Counted from the stretch's first letter, positions 7,785 to 17,180 are shown. The stretch: 27,917 bases of DNA from an uncultured Faecalibacterium sp. (GCA_934540955.1 CAKTCY010000024.1:1-27917); one strand, 5' to 3'. Translations and numbers: made by a program. The notes: a model not told the origin generated them from the sequence alone.

Positions 7785-8456
7785 ATGGACTGGTATCCGT
7801 TGTGGAACAGCCTGCGCATCGCCCTGATCAGCTGCGCAGCGGTGTTCTTCCTCGGCATTTTTGCCGCCTATCATATCGCAAAGCTGCCGCGCACCGTCAA
7901 GGGCGTGCTGGACGTGCTGCTCACCCTGCCCATGGTGCTGCCGCCCACGGTGGTGGGCTACTTTCTGCTGCTGCTCTTCGGCGCAAAGCGGCCGCTGGGC
8001 ATCTTCTTTATGCAGCAGTTCGGGGTAAAGCTGGTCATGAACTGGTACAGTGCCATCTTTGCTTCCATCGTGGTGGCATTTCCGCTGATGTACCGCACCG
8101 CGCGCGGCGCGTTTGAAAGCTTTGACGAAACGCTGGCGTGGTCGGCGCAGACGCTGGGACAGTCCGATCCATGGATCTTCTGGCGGGTGCGGATGCCCGC
8201 CTGCCGTCAGGGCATTCTGGCAGGCACGGTGCTGGCCTTTGCCCGGGCACTGGGCGAATACGGCGCTACCAGTATGATTGCGGGCTACACCCCCGGCAAG
8301 ACTGCCACCATTGCCACCACGGTCTACCAGCTGTGGCGCACCAACGATGAGCTGGGCGCCATGCGGTGGGTGCTGGTGGATATCGCCATCTCGGCGGTGG
8401 TGCTGCTGGCGGTGAACCTGCTGGAGAAAAAACAGAAAGCGGGTGGCCGGAAATGA
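7785..8456 (+). CDS. modB: Molybdate ABC transporter permease ModB
   Basis: ModB forms the membrane channel of the molybdate importer. It has 223 residues, the usual length, with about five hydrophobic segments (about 10-30, 45-65, 85-105, 140-160 and 190-212). The LPMVLPPTVVGYFLLLLFG stretch is highly characteristic of ModB/CysT-type permeases, and the EAA-loop that contacts the ATPase is in the AWSAQTLGQSDPWIFWRVRMP region, followed by GTVLAFARALGEYGAT. AAGGAG precedes the ATG; the stop codon overlaps the modC start (ATGA). Confidence 0.95.
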   Translation: MDWYPLWNSLRIALISCAAVFFLGIFAAYHIAKLPRTVKGVLDVLLTLPMVLPPTVVGYFLLLLFGAKRPLGIFFMQQFGVKLVMNWYSAIFASIVVAFPLMYRTARGAFESFDETLAWSAQTLGQSDPWIFWRVRMPACRQGILAGTVLAFARALGEYGATSMIAGYTPGKTATIATTVYQLWRTNDELGAMRWVLVDIAISAVVLLAVNLLEKKQKAGGRK

Positions 8457-9502
8457 GCCTTGAAGTCAACATTGAAAAAAAGCTGGACGGCTTCACCCTC
8501 CGCGCCGCTTTTACTGCGGGCAACACCTCCACCGCCCTGCTGGGCGCTTCCGGCTGCGGCAAAAGCATGACCCTGCGGTGCATCGCGGGCATCGTAAAGC
8601 CGGACCGCGGACGCATCGTGCTGGACGGGCGAGTGCTGTTCGACAGTGCACAGCATATCGACCTGCCGCCGCAACAGCGGGGCGTGGGGCTGCTGTTCCA
8701 GAGCTACGCCCTGTTCCCCAACATGACCGTGGAGCAGAACGTCCTTTGCGGGCTGAAGGCGGAAAAAGACCCCGCCGCCCGCCGCGCTGCCTGCGCCGAG
8801 ATGCTGCGCGCCATGCGGCTGGAAGAGCTTGCCAAGCGCTACCCCGCCCAGCTTTCCGGCGGGCAGCAGCAGCGCGCCGCGCTGGCACGCATTCTGGTGG
8901 GCAAGCCCCGCATCCTGATGCTGGACGAGCCTTTCAGTGCGCTGGACAGCTACCTGCGGGAGGAAGTAGAGGGCGAGGTGGGCAGCCTGCTGGCAGACTT
9001 TGCGGGCACCGCCCTGCTGGTGACCCACAACCGGGACGAGGCTTACCGCCTGTGCAAAGAAATGATCGTGCTGAACGAAGGGCAGGTGCTGCGCACCGGC
9101 AGCACTAAGGCTGTTTTTGCCGACCCGCAGAGCGTTGCCGCCGCGCGGCTGACCGGCTGCAAGAACATTCTGCCCTGCACCCCGCTGGACAGCCACACCG
9201 TCCGGCTGGACGGCTGGAGCGTCCCCCTGCGGCTGGCGCTGCCCGTCCCGGCTGGCTGCACTGCTGTGGGCATCCGCGCCCACGACCTTGCACCCTGCGC
9301 TGCGGATGCGCCCAACGCCATCCCTGTAAAGGCGGTCTCTACCAGCGAGAACCCCTTTGACTGGAACCTCATCTGCACCCCGCCGGAGGGTACGGCGCAG
9401 CTGTGGTGGAAGATAAGCAAAAAAAGCCTTTCCTCGGCAGCGCCCGCCGCGCCGCAGCACCTGTGTGCCGCGCCGGAGAGCATCATGCCGCTGAAGGGCT
9501 GA
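8453..9502 (+). CDS. modC: Molybdate ABC transporter ATP-binding protein ModC
   Basis: ModC powers the importer. The start chosen is the ATG at 8453, which overlaps the modB stop by 4 nt; earlier in-frame starts would lie inside modB. The 349-residue protein has Walker A GASGCGKS (31-38), Q-loop Gln83, signature LSGGQQQR (134-141) and Walker B ILMLDEP (154-160), then the H-loop in LLVTHNRDEA. Residues about 245-349 form a weakly conserved C-terminal regulatory region where TOBE/MOP-like domains normally bind molybdate. The gene ends the locus and is followed 8 nt later by a strong terminator. Confidence 0.95.
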   Translation: MSLEVNIEKKLDGFTLRAAFTAGNTSTALLGASGCGKSMTLRCIAGIVKPDRGRIVLDGRVLFDSAQHIDLPPQQRGVGLLFQSYALFPNMTVEQNVLCGLKAEKDPAARRAACAEMLRAMRLEELAKRYPAQLSGGQQQRAALARILVGKPRILMLDEPFSALDSYLREEVEGEVGSLLADFAGTALLVTHNRDEAYRLCKEMIVLNEGQVLRTGSTKAVFADPQSVAAARLTGCKNILPCTPLDSHTVRLDGWSVPLRLALPVPAGCTAVGIRAHDLAPCAADAPNAIPVKAVSTSENPFDWNLICTPPEGTAQLWWKISKKSLSSAAPAAPQHLCAAPESIMPLKG

Positions 9503-9510
9503 GAACGCAA

Positions 9511-9552
9511 AGAGAGCCGGAAGCACCTGCGGGTGCTTCCGGCTCTCTTTTA
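9511..9552. terminator. Bidirectional terminator between modC and leuB
   Basis: AGAGAGCCGGAAGCACC (9511-9527), loop TGCG, then the exact reverse complement to 9548, followed by TTTTAT. On the other strand the stem is followed by a weaker T-containing run, so it probably serves both convergent operons. Confidence 0.9.
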
Positions 9553-9634
9553 TAATGCTGGAGAAAGGGCGCGCCGACTGGCTTCTACCGGCAGCTCTCC
9601 ATGCAGTTTTCCTTTAAGCTATCCGTTTTCCGGC

Positions 9635-10708
9635 TCAAAGCTCTGCCAGAATGGCATCGCCCATGGCGGTGCAGCCAAGGCAGGTGCAGCCGTCGCTCAT
9701 GTTGTCGGCAGTGCGCAGACCCTTGTCCAGCACACGGCTCACAGCGTTCTCAATGGCATCGGCTTCTGCTGCCATGCCAAAGGAGTACCGCAGCATCATG
9801 GCGGCAGACAGGATGCAGGCGGTGGGGTTTACGATGTCCTTGCCTGCAATGTCCGGGGCAGAGCCGTGGATGGGCTCGTACAGACCGCGGGTGCCGTCGC
9901 CAAGACTGGAGGACGGGATCATGCCGATGGAGCCGGTGATCATGGAGGCCTCGTCCGACAGGATATCGCCGAACATATTCTCGGTGACGATGACGTCAAA
10001 CTGGGCGGGGTTCTTCACGATCTGCATGGCGCAGTTGTCCACGAACATCTCGCTGTACTCCACGTCCGGGTACTCGGCCTGCAGCCGGTGCATCACGGTG
10101 CGCCACAGGCGGCTGGTGTCCAGCACATTGGCCTTGTCCACGCAGCACAGCTTTTTGCGGCGCTTGCGGGCGGTCTCGAAGCCAATGCGGCCAATGCGCT
10201 CGATCTCGTGCTCTGCATAGGGCATGGTATCCACGGCCTGCTTTTCGCCGTTTTCCAGCGTGTGGGTCTCGTGATTGCCGAAGTACACGCCGCCGATCAG
10301 CTCCCGCACGATGATAAAATCAATGCCCTGTGCCACGATCTCGGGCTTTAAGGGGCTGGCAGGTGCCAGCTGCGGCCAGATCCTCGCCGGGCGGTTGTTG
10401 GCGTACAGCCCCATGCCGGCGCGCAGCCGCAGCAGACCCTTTTCCGGCCGCTGCTCTCCGGGCAGACCCTCCCACTTGGGGCCGCCTACCGCGCCCAGCA
10501 GCACGCTGTCGGCGGCAAGGCACTTGTCCAGCTCGTGCTGGGGCAGAGGGTCTCCATATTTATCAATGGCCTCACCGCCCATGGCGGCAGCGGTGTAGTG
10601 GAAGGTATGGCCGTACTTTTCGGCCACCTTATCCAGCACCCGGAGGGTCTGCTTTACGATCTCCGGGCTGGAGCAATCGCCCCAGATGACAGCAATATTT
10701 TTTTCCAT
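9635..10708 (-). CDS. leuB: 3-isopropylmalate dehydrogenase LeuB
   Basis: LeuB oxidatively decarboxylates 3-isopropylmalate with NAD, the third step of leucine synthesis. The 357-residue protein has the expected LLGAVGGPKW, RELIGGVYFG, VDKANVLDTSRLWR, FDVIVTENMFGDILSDEASMI and GLYEPIHGSAPDIAGKDI motifs, including the metal-binding aspartates and substrate-binding arginines and lysine. One oddity is the N-terminus: the near-universal GDGIGPEIV reads GDCSSPEIV here. AGGAG lies 8 nt before the ATG. It is the last gene of the leu operon, separated from leuD by 180 nt that hold a palindromic repeat. Confidence 0.95.
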   Translation of the reverse strand: MEKNIAVIWGDCSSPEIVKQTLRVLDKVAEKYGHTFHYTAAAMGGEAIDKYGDPLPQHELDKCLAADSVLLGAVGGPKWEGLPGEQRPEKGLLRLRAGMGLYANNRPARIWPQLAPASPLKPEIVAQGIDFIIVRELIGGVYFGNHETHTLENGEKQAVDTMPYAEHEIERIGRIGFETARKRRKKLCCVDKANVLDTSRLWRTVMHRLQAEYPDVEYSEMFVDNCAMQIVKNPAQFDVIVTENMFGDILSDEASMITGSIGMIPSSSLGDGTRGLYEPIHGSAPDIAGKDIVNPTACILSAAMMLRYSFGMAAEADAIENAVSRVLDKGLRTADNMSDGCTCLGCTAMGDAILAEL

Positions 10709-10735
10709 GGGTTTGTTCTCCTTATTGTCAGCTGG

Positions 10736-10881
10736 CTCGCCCTCTCCGTCAGTTCGCTTCGCTCACTGCCACCTCTCCCAAAGGGAGAGGCCTTGGCAAA
10801 ACCACAAACTTTATCTCCTCGCCAGAGGCTCTCCCTTTGGGAGAGCTGGCAAGGCCGACAGGCATTGACTGAGAGGGCGAG
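10736..10881. repeat. Palindromic repeat element inside the leu operon (copy A)
   Basis: About 146 bp bounded by perfect inverted termini CTCGCCCTCTC (10736-10746) and GAGAGGGCGAG (10871-10881). It contains two internal hairpins, CTCTCCCAAAGGGAGAG and GCTCTCCCTTTGGGAGAGC. It carries no ORF and fills most of the gap between leuD and leuB. Its internal sequence, CCTTGGCA then CCACA and TTTATCT, is shared with copy B at 14378-14569, which makes these MITE- or REP-like dispersed elements. Confidence 0.85.
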
Positions 10882-10888
10882 GACGCTT

Positions 10889-11377
10889 TTAATGATTCTC
10901 CCGGATGGCCTTCATCAGGCCACCGGCGGAGATGATGTTCTGGATAAAGGGCGGGAAGGGCTCGGCGTGGAACACCTTGCCGTTGGTCTCGTCGGTGATG
11001 ACGCCGGTGTCAAAGTCTACCTGAACGGTGTCCCCTGCCTCGATGGCGTCCACAGCCTCCGGGCACTCCATGATGGGCAGGCCGATGTTGATGCTGTTGC
11101 GGTAGAAGATGCGGGCAAAGCTTTTGGCAATGACCACCGAGATGCCGGCAGTCTTGATGCACAGGGGTGCGTGCTCGCGGGAGGAGCCGCAGCCAAAGTT
11201 CCAGCCGCCCACCATGATATCGCCGGGCTGCACCCGGTTCACAAAGTCCTTGTCGATATCCTCCATGCAGTGGCTGGCAAGCTCCTTGGCGTCCTGCGTG
11301 TTCAGGTGGCGTGCCGGGATGATGACGTCGGTATCCACGTTATCCGGGTATTTGAAAACAGAACCTCTTGCGTTCAT
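10889..11377 (-). CDS. leuD: 3-isopropylmalate dehydratase small subunit LeuD
   Basis: LeuD forms the swivelling substrate-binding subunit of isopropylmalate isomerase with LeuC. The 162-residue protein has [20 protein letters not shown], then [21 protein letters not shown], the loop that binds substrate, and [16 protein letters not shown]. This is the short form of the subunit. An in-frame ATG at 11383 lies too close to the Shine-Dalgarno AAAGGAG (11385-11391); the ATG at 11377 gives 7 nt spacing and is preferred. It follows leuC after 18 nt. Confidence 0.95.
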   Translation of the reverse strand: MNARGSVFKYPDNVDTDVIIPARHLNTQDAKELASHCMEDIDKDFVNRVQPGDIMVGGWNFGCGSSREHAPLCIKTAGISVVIAKSFARIFYRNSINIGLPIMECPEAVDAIEAGDTVQVDFDTGVITDETNGKVFHAEPFPPFIQNIISAGGLMKAIRENH

Positions 11378-11395
11378 GCTCATGCTCCTTTCGGG

Positions 11396-12655
11396 TCAGA
11401 CCGTGCGCGGGTCGGTGATGTAGCCGGTCAGGGCGCTGGCGGCGGCGGTGGCGGGAGAGGCCAAATAGACCTCGCTGTCCACATGACCCATGCGTCCCAC
11501 AAAGTTGCGGTTGGTGGTGGAAACGCAGCGCTCGCCCGCTGCCAGAATGCCCATGTAGCCGCCCAGACAGGGGCCGCAGGTGGGGGTGGACACGATGCAG
11601 CCCGCATCGATAAAGGCGGTGGTCCAGCCCCGCAGGATGCACTCCTTATAGACAGCCATGGTGGCGGGGATGATGATGCCGCGCACGCCCTTGGCGATGT
11701 GCTTGCCCTTGAGGATGTTATAGGCGGCCTCCATATCCTCTAAGCGGCCGTTGGTGCAGCTGCCGATGACCACCTGATCGATCTTGATGTCCTTGCCCTC
11801 GCTGGCAACATGGGTGTTCTCGGGCAGATGGGGGTAGCTGACGGTGGGCTCCAGTGCGCCGAGGTCGATCTCGATGGTCTTTTCGTACACGGCATCGGGG
11901 TCGGCCTCGTAGAACACCGGCGGGCGCTGGCTGCGGCCTGCAAGGTAAGCCTTGGTCACCTCATCCACCGGGAAGATGCCGTTCTTGGCACCGGCCTCAA
12001 TGGCCATGTTGCAGATGCACAGGCGGTCGTCCATGGTAAGGCTTTCCACGCCCGGGCCGGTGAACTCCATGGATTTATACAGTGCGCCGTCCACACCGAT
12101 CATGCCGATGATGTGCAAAATCAGGTCCTTGCCGGACACCCGGGGATTGAATTTGCCGGTAAGCACGAACTTGATGGCAGAGGGCACCTTGAACCATGCC
12201 ATGCCGGTTGCCATGCCAGCGGCCATATCGGTGGAGCCTACACCGGTGGAGAAGGCACCCAGCGCACCGTAGGTGCAGGTGTGGCTGTCCGCGCCGATCA
12301 CGCAGTCACCGGCGGTGACGATGCCTTTTTCCGGCAGCAGGGCGTGCTCGATGCCCATCTGGCCTACATCGTAGAAGTTGAGGATATCGTATTTATTGGC
12401 GAACTCCCGGCACTGCTTGGACTGGGTTGCGCTCTTGATATCCTTATTGGGTACAAAGTGATCCAGCACAATGGCGATATGCTCTTTATCAAACACGCGG
12501 TCAAAGCCGGCGCGCTCAAACTCGTTGATGGCCACCGGGGTGGTGATATCGTTGCCCAGCACAATATCCAACTTTGCGTTGATCAGCTGGCCTGCCTTGA
12601 CCTCCGGCAGTCCGGCGTGTGCGGCAAGGATCTTCTGCGTCAGGGTCATTCCCAT
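11396..12655 (-). CDS. leuC: 3-isopropylmalate dehydratase large subunit LeuC
   Basis: LeuC carries the [4Fe-4S] cluster of isopropylmalate isomerase, which interconverts 2- and 3-isopropylmalate. The 419-residue protein shows the three cluster cysteines expected of the aconitase family: Cys300 in IGSCTNGR, and Cys360 and Cys363 in [25 protein letters not shown] (121-135) is another family motif. AGGAG upstream gives 9 nt to the ATG at 12655; the frame is open further upstream but without a site. It follows leuA after 16 nt. Confidence 0.96.
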   Translation of the reverse strand: MGMTLTQKILAAHAGLPEVKAGQLINAKLDIVLGNDITTPVAINEFERAGFDRVFDKEHIAIVLDHFVPNKDIKSATQSKQCREFANKYDILNFYDVGQMGIEHALLPEKGIVTAGDCVIGADSHTCTYGALGAFSTGVGSTDMAAGMATGMAWFKVPSAIKFVLTGKFNPRVSGKDLILHIIGMIGVDGALYKSMEFTGPGVESLTMDDRLCICNMAIEAGAKNGIFPVDEVTKAYLAGRSQRPPVFYEADPDAVYEKTIEIDLGALEPTVSYPHLPENTHVASEGKDIKIDQVVIGSCTNGRLEDMEAAYNILKGKHIAKGVRGIIIPATMAVYKECILRGWTTAFIDAGCIVSTPTCGPCLGGYMGILAAGERCVSTTNRNFVGRMGHVDSEVYLASPATAAASALTGYITDPRTV

Positions 12656-12671
12656 GGTAGTTTTCTCCTTT

Positions 12672-14324
12672 TTATCGATTATTGATCGCACTGACGAGGG
12701 CACGGATACCGGCTACGATGATGTCGGTATCGGTACCGGCACCCCATGTGACCGTGTTGTCGCCCCAGACAAGGCCTACATAGGAGGCCGCGCGGGAGGT
12801 AGAGCCCTCGTCCAAGCTGTGCTCAGAGTAGTTTTCCAGATGGAAATCCATGCCGGTGGCGCTCTGGATGGCGTTGGCTACGGCATCCAGACGGCCGTTG
12901 CCCACCGAGGTGACCACCTTGCGCTGGCCGTTCAGCTCCAGCGTGACCGTGGCGGTAATGCCGTTCACCTGTGCAAAGTGGGCTTCCACCACGTTCAGCG
13001 GCTTTGCGCGGTTGAGGTAGGTATCCTCGAAGATGTGCAGCACCTCGGCGGCGCTCAGCTCCTTGTGGCTGTGGTCGGACACGCTCTTGACCTTGTAGCC
13101 CAGCGCCTCCCGCATCTTGGGGGGCAGGTTGTAGCCGTAGTTCTGCTCCAGCACAAAGCCGATGCCGCCCTTGCCGCTCTGGCTGTTGATGCGGATGACG
13201 TCGGCGTCGTAGGTGCGGCCGATGTCGTGGGGGTCCACCGGGATGTAGGGGCAGGTCCAGCGGTGCTCGCCGGTCTGCTTGCGGTACGCCATGCCCTTGG
13301 CAATGGCGTCCTGATGGCTGCCGGAGAAGGCGGCAAACACCAGCTGCCCGGCGTAGGGGGTGCGCTCGTAGATGTGCATCCGGGTCACCCGCTCGTAGGT
13401 GGCGCAGATGGCGGGCATATCCGAGAAGTCCAGCTTGGGGTCTACGCCGTGGCTGTACATATTCATTGCCAGCGTTACGGCGTCCACATTGCCGGTGCGC
13501 TCGCCGTTGCCGAACAGGCAGCACTCCACGCGCTGTGCGCCCGCCAGCACTGCCAGTTCTGCGCAGGCTACGCCGGTGCCGCGGTCGTTGTGGGGGTGGG
13601 TGGAGATGATCACGCTGTCGCGGTACTTCAGGTGCTTATCACAGTACTCGATCTGGTTGGCGTACACATGGGGCATGCTCATCTCCACGGTCACCGGCAG
13701 ATTGATGATCATGGGACGCTCCGGGGTGGGCTGCATGATATCCAGCACGGCGTTGCACACCTCTACGGCGTAGTCCACCTCGGTGCCGGTAAAGCTTTCG
13801 GGGCTGTACTCAAACAGGAAGTTGCCCTCGTACTCCTCGCTGAGCTGCTTGACCAGCTTTGCGCCGTCCACGGCGATCTGCTTGATCTCCTCCTTGGACT
13901 TGTGGAACACCTGCTCTCGCTGTGCCACGGAGGTGGAGTTATAGAAGTGGATCACCGCCCGGGGTGCGCCCTTGACCGCCTCGAAGGTGCGGCGGATGAT
14001 GTGGTCGCGGCACTGGGTCAGCACCTGCACGGTGACGTCAGCAGGGATCATGTCCTTTTCAATCAGGGTACGCAGGAACTCGTACTCGGTCTCGCTGGCA
14101 GCGGGGAAGCCCACCTCGATCTCCTTGAAGCCGATCTTTACCAGCATCTGGAAGAACTCCAGCTTTTCTGCAAGGCTCATGGGCACGATCAGCGCCTGAT
14201 TGCCGTCCCGCAGATCCACGCTGCACCATGCGGGAGCCTTTTCAATATGGTCTTTTTTTACCCAGCTGTCATAACCGGCGGGTACCGGGTAGTACCCCGG
14301 TGCGTACTTGGTAGCGTCCATCAT
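12672..14324 (-). CDS. leuA: 2-isopropylmalate synthase LeuA (long form)
   Basis: LeuA condenses acetyl-CoA with 2-ketoisovalerate, the committed and feedback-inhibited step of leucine synthesis. The 550-residue protein matches the longer LeuA class that starts with a [19 protein letters not shown] region. The catalytic barrel shows [12 protein letters not shown], the metal-binding HPHNDRGTG and [11 protein letters not shown], and [10 protein letters not shown]; the C-terminal part (about 425-550) is the LeuA dimer regulatory domain. The start at 14324 (MMDATKY) is 8 nt from AGGAGG; an upstream ATG at 14351 lacks a site. It is the first gene of the operon, behind a T-box leader and a repeat element. 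Confidence 0.95.
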   Translation of the reverse strand: MMDATKYAPGYYPVPAGYDSWVKKDHIEKAPAWCSVDLRDGNQALIVPMSLAEKLEFFQMLVKIGFKEIEVGFPAASETEYEFLRTLIEKDMIPADVTVQVLTQCRDHIIRRTFEAVKGAPRAVIHFYNSTSVAQREQVFHKSKEEIKQIAVDGAKLVKQLSEEYEGNFLFEYSPESFTGTEVDYAVEVCNAVLDIMQPTPERPMIINLPVTVEMSMPHVYANQIEYCDKHLKYRDSVIISTHPHNDRGTGVACAELAVLAGAQRVECCLFGNGERTGNVDAVTLAMNMYSHGVDPKLDFSDMPAICATYERVTRMHIYERTPYAGQLVFAAFSGSHQDAIAKGMAYRKQTGEHRWTCPYIPVDPHDIGRTYDADVIRINSQSGKGGIGFVLEQNYGYNLPPKMREALGYKVKSVSDHSHKELSAAEVLHIFEDTYLNRAKPLNVVEAHFAQVNGITATVTLELNGQRKVVTSVGNGRLDAVANAIQSATGMDFHLENYSEHSLDEGSTSRAASYVGLVWGDNTVTWGAGTDTDIIVAGIRALVSAINNR

Positions 14325-14377
14325 CCTGTTGTCCTCCTGAATAAACAGCACATTTTATTCCGTGCCTTTTGAGTGTC

Positions 14378-14569
14378 CTCGCCCTCTCAGGCTCACATTC
14401 GTTCGCCAGCTCCCCCAAAGTGGGAGCCCTTGGCAGTCCACACAAGCTTTATCTTTTTGCCAAGGCCTCTCCCTTTGAGGAAAGACTTCCCCCGTTCCGG
14501 GGGAAGATGTCACCGCAGGTGACAAAAGGGGGAGTGTGGCACGGCGTAAGCCGTGACGGAGAGGGCGAG
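14378..14569. repeat. Palindromic repeat element in the leuA 5' untranslated region (copy B)
   Basis: About 192 bp with the same perfect termini as copy A: CTCGCCCTCTC at 14378-14388 and GAGAGGGCGAG at 14559-14569. Internal hairpins include AGCTCCCCCAAAGTGGGAGC, TTCCCCC/GGGGGAA and GTCACC/GGTGAC. It lies between the T-box terminator and leuA, so it is transcribed in the leuA mRNA. No gene is encoded. Confidence 0.85.
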
Positions 14570-14591
14570 CCCGCTGAGAGGGTTATCATAC

Positions 14592-14638
14592 AAAAAGGCT
14601 CCCGTCTTTCAAGGCGAAAACCTTGAGAGACGAGAGCC
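14592..14638 (-). terminator. T-box regulated terminator of the leu operon
   Basis: On the minus strand an 18-position stem (14638-14621 with 14614-14597, two mismatches) closes a six-base loop and is followed by TTTTT at 14596-14592. It is the expression platform of the T-box leader. Confidence 0.88.
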
Positions 14639-14904
14639 TGTAAATAGCTTTTACAGGGCACCCGTGGTACCACTCTCCTTGCTGCACGGTCAGGTACAGC
14701 CACTTTGCACGATCGGCCAAAGCGGCGAATCGCTGCCCCTGTAACGGTGGGCGTCCGTCAGAGCCTACTTGTCCATTCAGCTCTGCCGCTCAGGGGCCAG
14801 TATCCGAAGCTCTCTGCACCCGCCTTGCACCACCCGGCGGCTCTCTGCACGCAGAAGAAAAATCGTTTTATCCCCGTCAACGCATTTGCACTTTTTTGAA
14901 AGTG
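14592..14904 (-). promoter_or_regulatory. T-box leader of the leu operon
   Basis: A tRNA-sensing leader that lets transcription continue when uncharged tRNA binds. The minus strand shows the T-box sequence GAGTGGTACCACGGGTGCC around 14676-14658, the region just before the terminator at 14592-14638. Further upstream there is a stem I apical region AGAGAG-CCGCC-GGGTGGTGCAA-GGCGG (14853-14820), and a stem with GCCCCTG/CAGGGGC enclosing AGCGG/CCGTT. A CTT triplet at 14809-14807 on the 3' side of the apparent stem I is the best candidate leucine specifier. A GAA-TGG sequence at 14778-14773 is an alternative that would read tryptophan; I could not fold stem I well enough to decide. Confidence 0.9.
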
Positions 14905-14909
14905 AGATA

Positions 14910-14938
14910 ATTTTAGCACGCCCGCCAGAAAGTGTCAA
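14910..14938 (-). promoter_or_regulatory. leu operon promoter
   Basis: TTGACA (14938-14933), a 17-bp spacer and TAAAAT (14915-14910) on the minus strand, a near-perfect housekeeping sigma promoter. Transcription should start near 14903, at the 5' end of the T-box leader. Confidence 0.85.
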
Positions 14939-15023
14939 GAAGTTTCGTTCAGGATAAAGATGAAAGCATTTCATAATATCATAGGGTAAATCATGCAAAA
15001 TTAAGGTTGTTGCTTTTCTGCGC

Positions 15024-15072
15024 CCTCATCCGGCGCTGCGCGCCACCTTCCCCCGACCGGGGGAAGGCTTTT
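15024..15072. repeat. Partial palindromic repeat (copy D)
   Basis: GCCCTCATCCGGCGCTGCGCGCCACCTTCCCCC-type sequence with hairpins GGCGC/GCGCC and TTCCCCC/GGGGGAA. It resembles one end of the elements at 14378 and 26023 but has no second terminus. The rest of the 14940-15257 gap holds only promoters and short A/T-rich sequence. Confidence 0.5.
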
Positions 15073-15173
15073 CCGGCAAGCCTTCTGTGTACATATCATA
15101 TAGCAACTGAGCGGGTTTAGCCCTCTTTGTTAAGAAACTGCTAAGTTTTTGCAAAGTTGCCCTCGCTGCGCTG

Positions 15174-15200
15174 TTGCCGGGCGGCAGGATGTGGTATACT
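15174..15200 (+). promoter_or_regulatory. Probable ftsH promoter (extended -10)
   Basis: TGGTATACT at 15192-15200 is an extended -10; TTGCCG at 15174-15179 is a poor -35 at 15 bp. AGGAGG stands 7-8 nt before the ftsH ATG. No heat-shock operator (CIRCE or CtsR box) is seen. Confidence 0.5.
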
Positions 15201-15257
15201 GGACGCAGCAAACGGGTGGAAACCCACTTTATATAGAATAGAAGGAGGAAAGTTCCT

Positions 15258-17108
15258 ATGAAAGAAGTCAAGCCATCCAGAAAGCCGTTGGCCATCTACT
15301 ATGCCATCGTGCTGCTGGTGCTGCTGGTCATCAACCTTGTGGTCATGCCGTGGCTGGCCGAGCGTCAGGTGCAGGAGGTAGACTACGGCACCTTTATGAG
15401 CATGACCGAGCAGGAGAACATCGGCAAGGTGGATATCCAGTCCAACCAGATCATTTTTACGGATAAGGACAACAAGCAGATCTACAAGACCGGCCTGATG
15501 AACGACCCCGGCCTGACCGAGCGTCTGTACGATGCGGGCGCGCAGTTCTCCAGCGAGATCGTGGAGCAGGGCTCGCCGGTGCTCAGCTTTTTACTGTGGT
15601 TCGTGCTGCCCATCCTGCTGTTCAGCTTCATCGGCAACCAGATGAACAAAAAGCTGATGGAAAAGGCAGGCGGCGGCCCGAGTGCCATGATGTTCGGCGG
15701 CGCAGGCAAATCCAACGCAAAGGTGTATGTGCAGTCCACCCACGGCATCCGCTTTGCAGATGTGGCCGGTGAGGACGAGGCCAAGGAGAATCTGCAGGAG
15801 ATCGTCAATTATCTGCACGACCCCAAGAAGTACGAGGAGATCGGCGCCTCCATGCCCAAGGGCATTCTGCTGGTAGGCCCTCCGGGCACCGGCAAGACCA
15901 TGCTGGCCAAGGCCGTGGCAGGCGAATCCAACGTGCCCTTCTTCTCCATCTCCGGCTCGGAGTTCGTGGAGATGTTCGTGGGCATGGGTGCCTCCAAGGT
16001 GCGTGACCTGTTCAAGCAGGCCAAGGAAAAAGCGCCCTGTATCGTGTTCATAGATGAGATCGACGCCATTGGCCAGAAGCGCAACAGCGGCCAGCTTGGC
16101 GGCAACGACGAGCGCGAGCAGACCCTGAACCAGCTGCTTACCGAGATGGACGGCTTCGAGGGCAACACCGGCGTCATCATTCTGGCAGCTACCAACCGCC
16201 CGGACTCCCTTGACCCTGCCCTGACCCGTCCCGGCCGGTTCGACCGCCGTGTGCCCGTAGAACTGCCCGACCTGAAGGGCCGCGAGGAGATTTTGAAGGT
16301 ACACGCCAAAAAGGTGAAGATTGCTCCGGGTGTGGACTTCAACACCGTGGCACGCATGGCTTCCGGTGCTTCCGGCGCAGAGCTTGCCAACATTGTAAAT
16401 GAAGCTGCCCTGCGTGCCGTGCGGGCAGGCCGCAAGAGCGTGACCCAGGCCGACCTTGAGGAGAGCATCGAGGTGGTCATTGCCGGTTACCAGAAGAAGA
16501 ACTCCATCCTGACCGACCACGAAAAGTGCATCGTAGCCTACCACGAGATCGGCCATGCCCTTGTGGCAGCAAAGCAGTCCAACTCTGCTCCGGTGCAGAA
16601 GATCACCATCATCCCCCGCACCTCCGGCGCACTGGGCTACACCATGCAGGTGGATGAAGGCAACCACTACCTGATGAACAAGGCCGAGCTGGAAAACAAG
16701 ATCGCCACCCTGACCGGCGGCCGCGCTGCCGAGGAGGTGGCCTTCAACTCCATCACCACCGGCGCGTCCAATGATATCGAGCAGGCCACCAAGCTTGCCC
16801 GCGCCATGCTGACCCGCTACGGCATGAGCGATGAATTTGACATGGTGGCGCTGGAGACCGTGAACAACCAGTATCTGGGCGGCGACACCTCGCTGGCCTG
16901 CAGTGCTCAGACCCAGTGCGAGATCGACCGGAAGGTGGTAGAGCTGGTCAAGACCCAGCACGAAAAGGCCATCCGCATCCTGACCGAGAACCGCGCAAAG
17001 CTGGATGAACTGGCACAGTACCTGTACCAGAAGGAGACCATCACCGGCGAGGAGTTCATGGATATCCTCAACCGCGACGATGCAGAAAACAAACCGGAGA
17101 ACTCCTGA
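15258..17108 (+). CDS. ftsH: ATP-dependent zinc metalloprotease FtsH
   Basis: FtsH is a membrane-anchored hexameric AAA+ protease that removes damaged membrane and regulatory proteins. The 616-residue protein has two membrane segments (about 11-33 and 107-126) flanking a short extracytoplasmic region. It has Walker A GPPGTGKT (207-214), Walker B VFIDEID (263-269), the second region of homology [21 protein letters not shown] (311-331), and the zinc motif HEIGH (429-433) in place of the usual HEAGH; the catalytic residues are intact. [12 protein letters not shown] is the distal metal-ligand region. The cytoplasmic tail is short and acidic. It stands alone with its own promoter and terminator. 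Confidence 0.97.
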   Translation: MKEVKPSRKPLAIYYAIVLLVLLVINLVVMPWLAERQVQEVDYGTFMSMTEQENIGKVDIQSNQIIFTDKDNKQIYKTGLMNDPGLTERLYDAGAQFSSEIVEQGSPVLSFLLWFVLPILLFSFIGNQMNKKLMEKAGGGPSAMMFGGAGKSNAKVYVQSTHGIRFADVAGEDEAKENLQEIVNYLHDPKKYEEIGASMPKGILLVGPPGTGKTMLAKAVAGESNVPFFSISGSEFVEMFVGMGASKVRDLFKQAKEKAPCIVFIDEIDAIGQKRNSGQLGGNDEREQTLNQLLTEMDGFEGNTGVIILAATNRPDSLDPALTRPGRFDRRVPVELPDLKGREEILKVHAKKVKIAPGVDFNTVARMASGASGAELANIVNEAALRAVRAGRKSVTQADLEESIEVVIAGYQKKNSILTDHEKCIVAYHEIGHALVAAKQSNSAPVQKITIIPRTSGALGYTMQVDEGNHYLMNKAELENKIATLTGGRAAEEVAFNSITTGASNDIEQATKLARAMLTRYGMSDEFDMVALETVNNQYLGGDTSLACSAQTQCEIDRKVVELVKTQHEKAIRILTENRAKLDELAQYLYQKETITGEEFMDILNRDDAENKPENS

Positions 17109-17143
17109 AAATAAAAAATTTTGAAGCTTTTGCAATAATCCGG

Positions 17144-17180
17144 CCGCCGTATCCGTTTACAAAGCAGATACGGCGGTTTT
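17144..17180 (+). terminator. ftsH terminator
   Basis: CCGCCGTATC (17144-17153) pairs exactly with GATACGGCGG (17167-17176) and is followed by TTTT. The stop codon of ftsH is 36 nt upstream. Confidence 0.85.

Noticed and set aside
12471..14372. Long plus-strand open frame of 633 codons across leuA
   Set aside because: It is antisense to leuA, which has all family motifs; the frame is a product of GC-rich codon use and encodes low-complexity Gly/Val/His-rich sequence.
15591..17135. Minus-strand frame of 514 codons over ftsH
   Set aside because: Antisense to ftsH; composition typical of a shadow frame.
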